Program-made: the position numbers and the translations under genes
Source: a virus
Direction: 5' to 3' (one strand)
DNA length: 22,307 nucleotides
Virus record (IMG/VR): IMGVR_UViG_3300022890_001247
Location: 1-22,307 of that record
Shown here: positions 19,925 to 22,307 of the stretch, in pieces
How the letters are laid out: each line of letters begins with the position of its first letter
Numbering within the stretch: position 1 is the stretch's first letter
Notes under the pieces: generated by a model
Database searches by the model: none
Told to the model about the DNA's origin: nothing
The model's input: only the letters and a program-made list of their open reading frames with translations

Positions 19925-22307
19925 ATGGCTAATAAGGACTATGGCAGCGGGGTTTCCCGGACACTGGATGCTTACAGGCGGCAGTTCCGGCATGTCGTTT
20001 GGCAGAAAGGTCGCCCCCCACTCGATTCTGAGTTATCGCTTCAGGACGACATTTCCTCCGAGATGTCTAAGGAACTTGTCAGCACGATGCTCCCTTCTGG
20101 GTTTTTCATGGACCCGACCAGGACTGTGCAGGACTACCAGACGGATCCCCTGTGGGCAAACCAGATTAAGCTGGGCAACCCTCGGGTACCCTTTGGTTCC
20201 GGCGAGGCTGCGGAGCAGGATCCGGTTCTGTGGGCGAACGTCAATGGCTGGGTCATTCCTGTTTGTGGGTCCACCACGGTCGAGGGTGACCTTGCCAACA
20301 TCATCAAGTTGTATCCGCCGCCCGAAAGTGACACACGGATAGACTTCATTTTCCTTGAGGCATGGGCCACTCGGGTAGACGCCAACCCTTCCACGGTGAA
20401 CAAGCCATCCGCTTCTACCATCTGGAAGTTCGGAAACACCAAGTACGGCGGCACCAATCTGGCTGACGATCTTGAGGATCCCACCATCGGTTACGAAACC
20501 ACGGCTCGGGTCCAGATCCAGTACAGGCTCAGGGTTCACGGACAGGGCACCGGCCTCGGGGCTTCGGTGGCACTGGACGTTTATCCCGAGGGTTTGGATG
20601 ACCCCAACGTGCTCGGACAGGGCACGGCAGCCCTTCCGGTCGGTGGTGACAACTTCGTCAATATGCGTGAGGCGCTGGGTGACCCCAGCCTCTGGCGTGC
20701 AGGTTCAGGGGATCCTAACAACTCTCTCGGCACGATCGATGGCTACACCTATGCTGTCCCGGTCTGTGCCATCTTCCGCCGTTGCTCCAACGTCTATATG
20801 GCGGTCAACACGGCAGGTAATCCGAACCACAACGGTGCGTTCAACAGGACGCCCAGCAGCAAGTTCCTCCCGGACCCCCTCTTGGGAGCACGAGTGCTGT
20901 TGCAGGCAACCCTCACCAACGACCTGTCCCCGACTGACGCTTTGGACCCCGCCGGGGCCGATGCGATGGTGAACGTCACGAACTTGAACGGTTGTGGCTT
21001 GGAGGACACGCACCACGTCCTTACCAGCGTCTTCCTGGTGCTGGAGAACGAGATCGTTGGGATTAGCGCACTGGACCTTGTAGCCGGTACGATCACCATC
21101 CCTGCCGGTGGTAGGGGTCGGTACGGAACGGCGGCTGTGGGGCACGCAGCGGCCACTGAGGTAGGGTTTTTCAACACCCGCCCGGATGGGTTGTACTCGG
21201 ACCAGGTCGCTGCCCAGGACATTATGGACATGCGCCATGCTGTCAATCCCAACGACTGGGACTTTGGCAGGCTCCTGGAGCACAACGTCGCTGCACTCCT
21301 CAAGGGAGACTTGCACGCCACCTGGAAACACGCTGCGGCAGGCAACACCCAGGGGCCTGAAACCCACGAGATCACCTACCTCTATGGGGACGGTTCCATT
21401 GCTGTTCCGAACCACACTGAGGCTGCGGATGGCCCGGACGGGATCCGTACCATCTGGTCGGACGCAGCGACCATCCAGCCGGACGTGACGGTCCTTCTGA
21501 ATAACGAGGCGATCCAGGACGGCGGGAACGTCGGACTGACCAACGCCAACACCTTCACCTCCGGGGCGGGTTTCGCCTGGGACGTGGGAGCCGGGTTCTA
21601 CCCCAGTGGCTTCATGAATGTGTTCGGACAGCCTGCGACCGATGTCTTCTGTAACGGCACCACCCTCTTGCTCTTTACAGGTGGACTGGCCGGATCGGGA
21701 GGTGCTCGGGCAACCTTCAGGGACGGGGACACCAGGGCTGTGCGGGCCGTGACCCCCAAGGAGTACTGGAAGTCAGGGTACCCCATTGTGGACCCGGCCA
21801 ACGGCAATCAGCACCCAGTCACGTTGCGTTTCCTGGAGGAGCGGGCCAACGAACAGCCTCCGACCGCTCTCAGCAGCGACGCACGGAAGGCTCGTCACGT
21901 TGGACCCTTCTCCCCCTACCGGGAAACGAACTTCGAGAAGCCCTTCATCGTACTCGGTGGGATGTTGCGCCCGGAGATGCGTATCACGGCGGTGGCCACT
22001 GCGGATATGACAACGGTGGGTACCGTTAGTACCATCGACGTGGGTATCGATTTTGATGCGCTGGGTGATTACTACTCCTTGGACGCTGCTGGAAACATCG
22101 CCAACGATCCGACTGCTGTTTCCAGTCCTCTGCTTCGGGGCAAACGCACTCTCTACGGGATGCTTACGGCGGATGGGACGGACTACTCGGGGTACTCTTC
22201 CGAGGTCTACGTTGTCATTTATGGTGACAACGCCAGCAACCAGAACAATGGTTGCTGGAAGGTGATTGGTGCTGGAACGGTGCCCTACACGGCGTCCACA
22301 CCCTCCG
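19925..22307 (+). CDS. Large phage virion structural protein, 3'-incomplete (794+ aa), paralogue of the gene at 3725
   Basis: The frame is open from ATG 19925 to the right edge (794 codons and one base), so the C-terminus lies outside the window. It has the same landmarks, in the same order, as the 1204-residue protein at 3725-7339: VVWQKGRPPLDSEL (24-37), RIDFIFLEAW (138-147), VQIQYRLR (196-203) and GYTYAVPVCAIFRR (from 273). Later PDGLYSDQVAAQDIMDMRHA corresponds to YCDVIDPTRILDLRRHI in that protein. The pair is therefore paralogous, and both are probably tail, baseplate or fibre components. The copy here lacks the extra module found at residues 198-315 of the other protein. The start has a strong GGAGG site. 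Further on, residues 480-700 are rich in Gly, Asn and Thr with no motif I can name. Composition is GC-rich like the other structural genes, in contrast to the preceding HNH gene. Confidence 0.87.
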   Translation, partial: MANKDYGSGVSRTLDAYRRQFRHVVWQKGRPPLDSELSLQDDISSEMSKELVSTMLPSGFFMDPTRTVQDYQTDPLWANQIKLGNPRVPFGSGEAAEQDPVLWANVNGWVIPVCGSTTVEGDLANIIKLYPPPESDTRIDFIFLEAWATRVDANPSTVNKPSASTIWKFGNTKYGGTNLADDLEDPTIGYETTARVQIQYRLRVHGQGTGLGASVALDVYPEGLDDPNVLGQGTAALPVGGDNFVNMREALGDPSLWRAGSGDPNNSLGTIDGYTYAVPVCAIFRRCSNVYMAVNTAGNPNHNGAFNRTPSSKFLPDPLLGARVLLQATLTNDLSPTDALDPAGADAMVNVTNLNGCGLEDTHHVLTSVFLVLENEIVGISALDLVAGTITIPAGGRGRYGTAAVGHAAATEVGFFNTRPDGLYSDQVAAQDIMDMRHAVNPNDWDFGRLLEHNVAALLKGDLHATWKHAAAGNTQGPETHEITYLYGDGSIAVPNHTEAADGPDGIRTIWSDAATIQPDVTVLLNNEAIQDGGNVGLTNANTFTSGAGFAWDVGAGFYPSGFMNVFGQPATDVFCNGTTLLLFTGGLAGSGGARATFRDGDTRAVRAVTPKEYWKSGYPIVDPANGNQHPVTLRFLEERANEQPPTALSSDARKARHVGPFSPYRETNFEKPFIVLGGMLRPEMRITAVATADMTTVGTVSTIDVGIDFDALGDYYSLDAAGNIANDPTAVSSPLLRGKRTLYGMLTADGTDYSGYSSEVYVVIYGDNASNQNNGCWKVIGAGTVPYTASTPS

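Noticed and set aside
1-22307. tRNA genes or CRISPR arrays
   Set aside because: Reading both strands, I saw no cloverleaf-like segments and no regularly spaced direct repeats.

Overview
This window looks like part of the late structural region, probably tail, baseplate or fibre genes, of a large tailed bacteriophage (Caudoviricetes). Every supported gene lies on the plus strand. The genes are packed head to tail with gaps of about 0 to 40 bases, and several proteins are very long (665, 1204, 1204 and 1766 residues, plus at least 794 in the last one). They are rich in Gly, Pro, Thr, Val and Asp, lack membrane segments, and carry short modules typical of phage virion proteins. I see no tRNA, rRNA, CRISPR array, integrase, replication or metabolic gene. 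The host cannot be read from this window. The structural genes are GC-rich (about 65% in a sampled 60-base line) and ribosome binding sites are strong GGAGG/AGGGG types, so a bacterial host is assumed.

Layout: (1) 12-2009 large structural protein, possibly open at the left edge; (2) 2050-2706 a 218-residue structural protein; (3) 2706-3713 a mobile PD-(D/E)XK nuclease with a Ros/MucR-type zinc finger and a NUMOD3-like segment; (4) 3725-7339 a 1204-residue structural protein; (5) 7354-10968 a second 1204-residue structural protein; (6) 10969-11085 the only intergenic stretch above 100 bases; (7) 11086-12474 a stand-alone TnpB RNA-guided nuclease without TnpA; (8) 12489-17789 a 1766-residue protein with a C-terminal parallel beta-helix, a tailspike candidate; (9) 17799-18590 and (10) 18601-18876 two smaller structural or hypothetical proteins; (11) 18886-19923 a nuclease with two HNH domains and two C-terminal helix-turn-helix-like repeats; (12) 19925 to the right edge, an incomplete gene paralogous to gene 4.

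The structural genes probably build one distal-tail or fibre assembly. Genes 4 and 12 descend from a common ancestor, and genes 1 and 4 seem to share a beta-rich module. Between them sit three nuclease genes from three unrelated families. All three are more AT-rich than the structural genes, lie exactly at gene junctions, and end in or beside the ribosome binding site of the next structural gene, so the late operon stays intact. The most notable items are the duplicated HNH/HTH nuclease (second HNH copy lacking the expected Asn), the TnpB with a degraded zinc finger and a hairpin pair at its 3' end, and the concentration of three mobile nucleases in one tail-gene cluster. Protein functions are inferred from motifs read by eye; no database search was possible.
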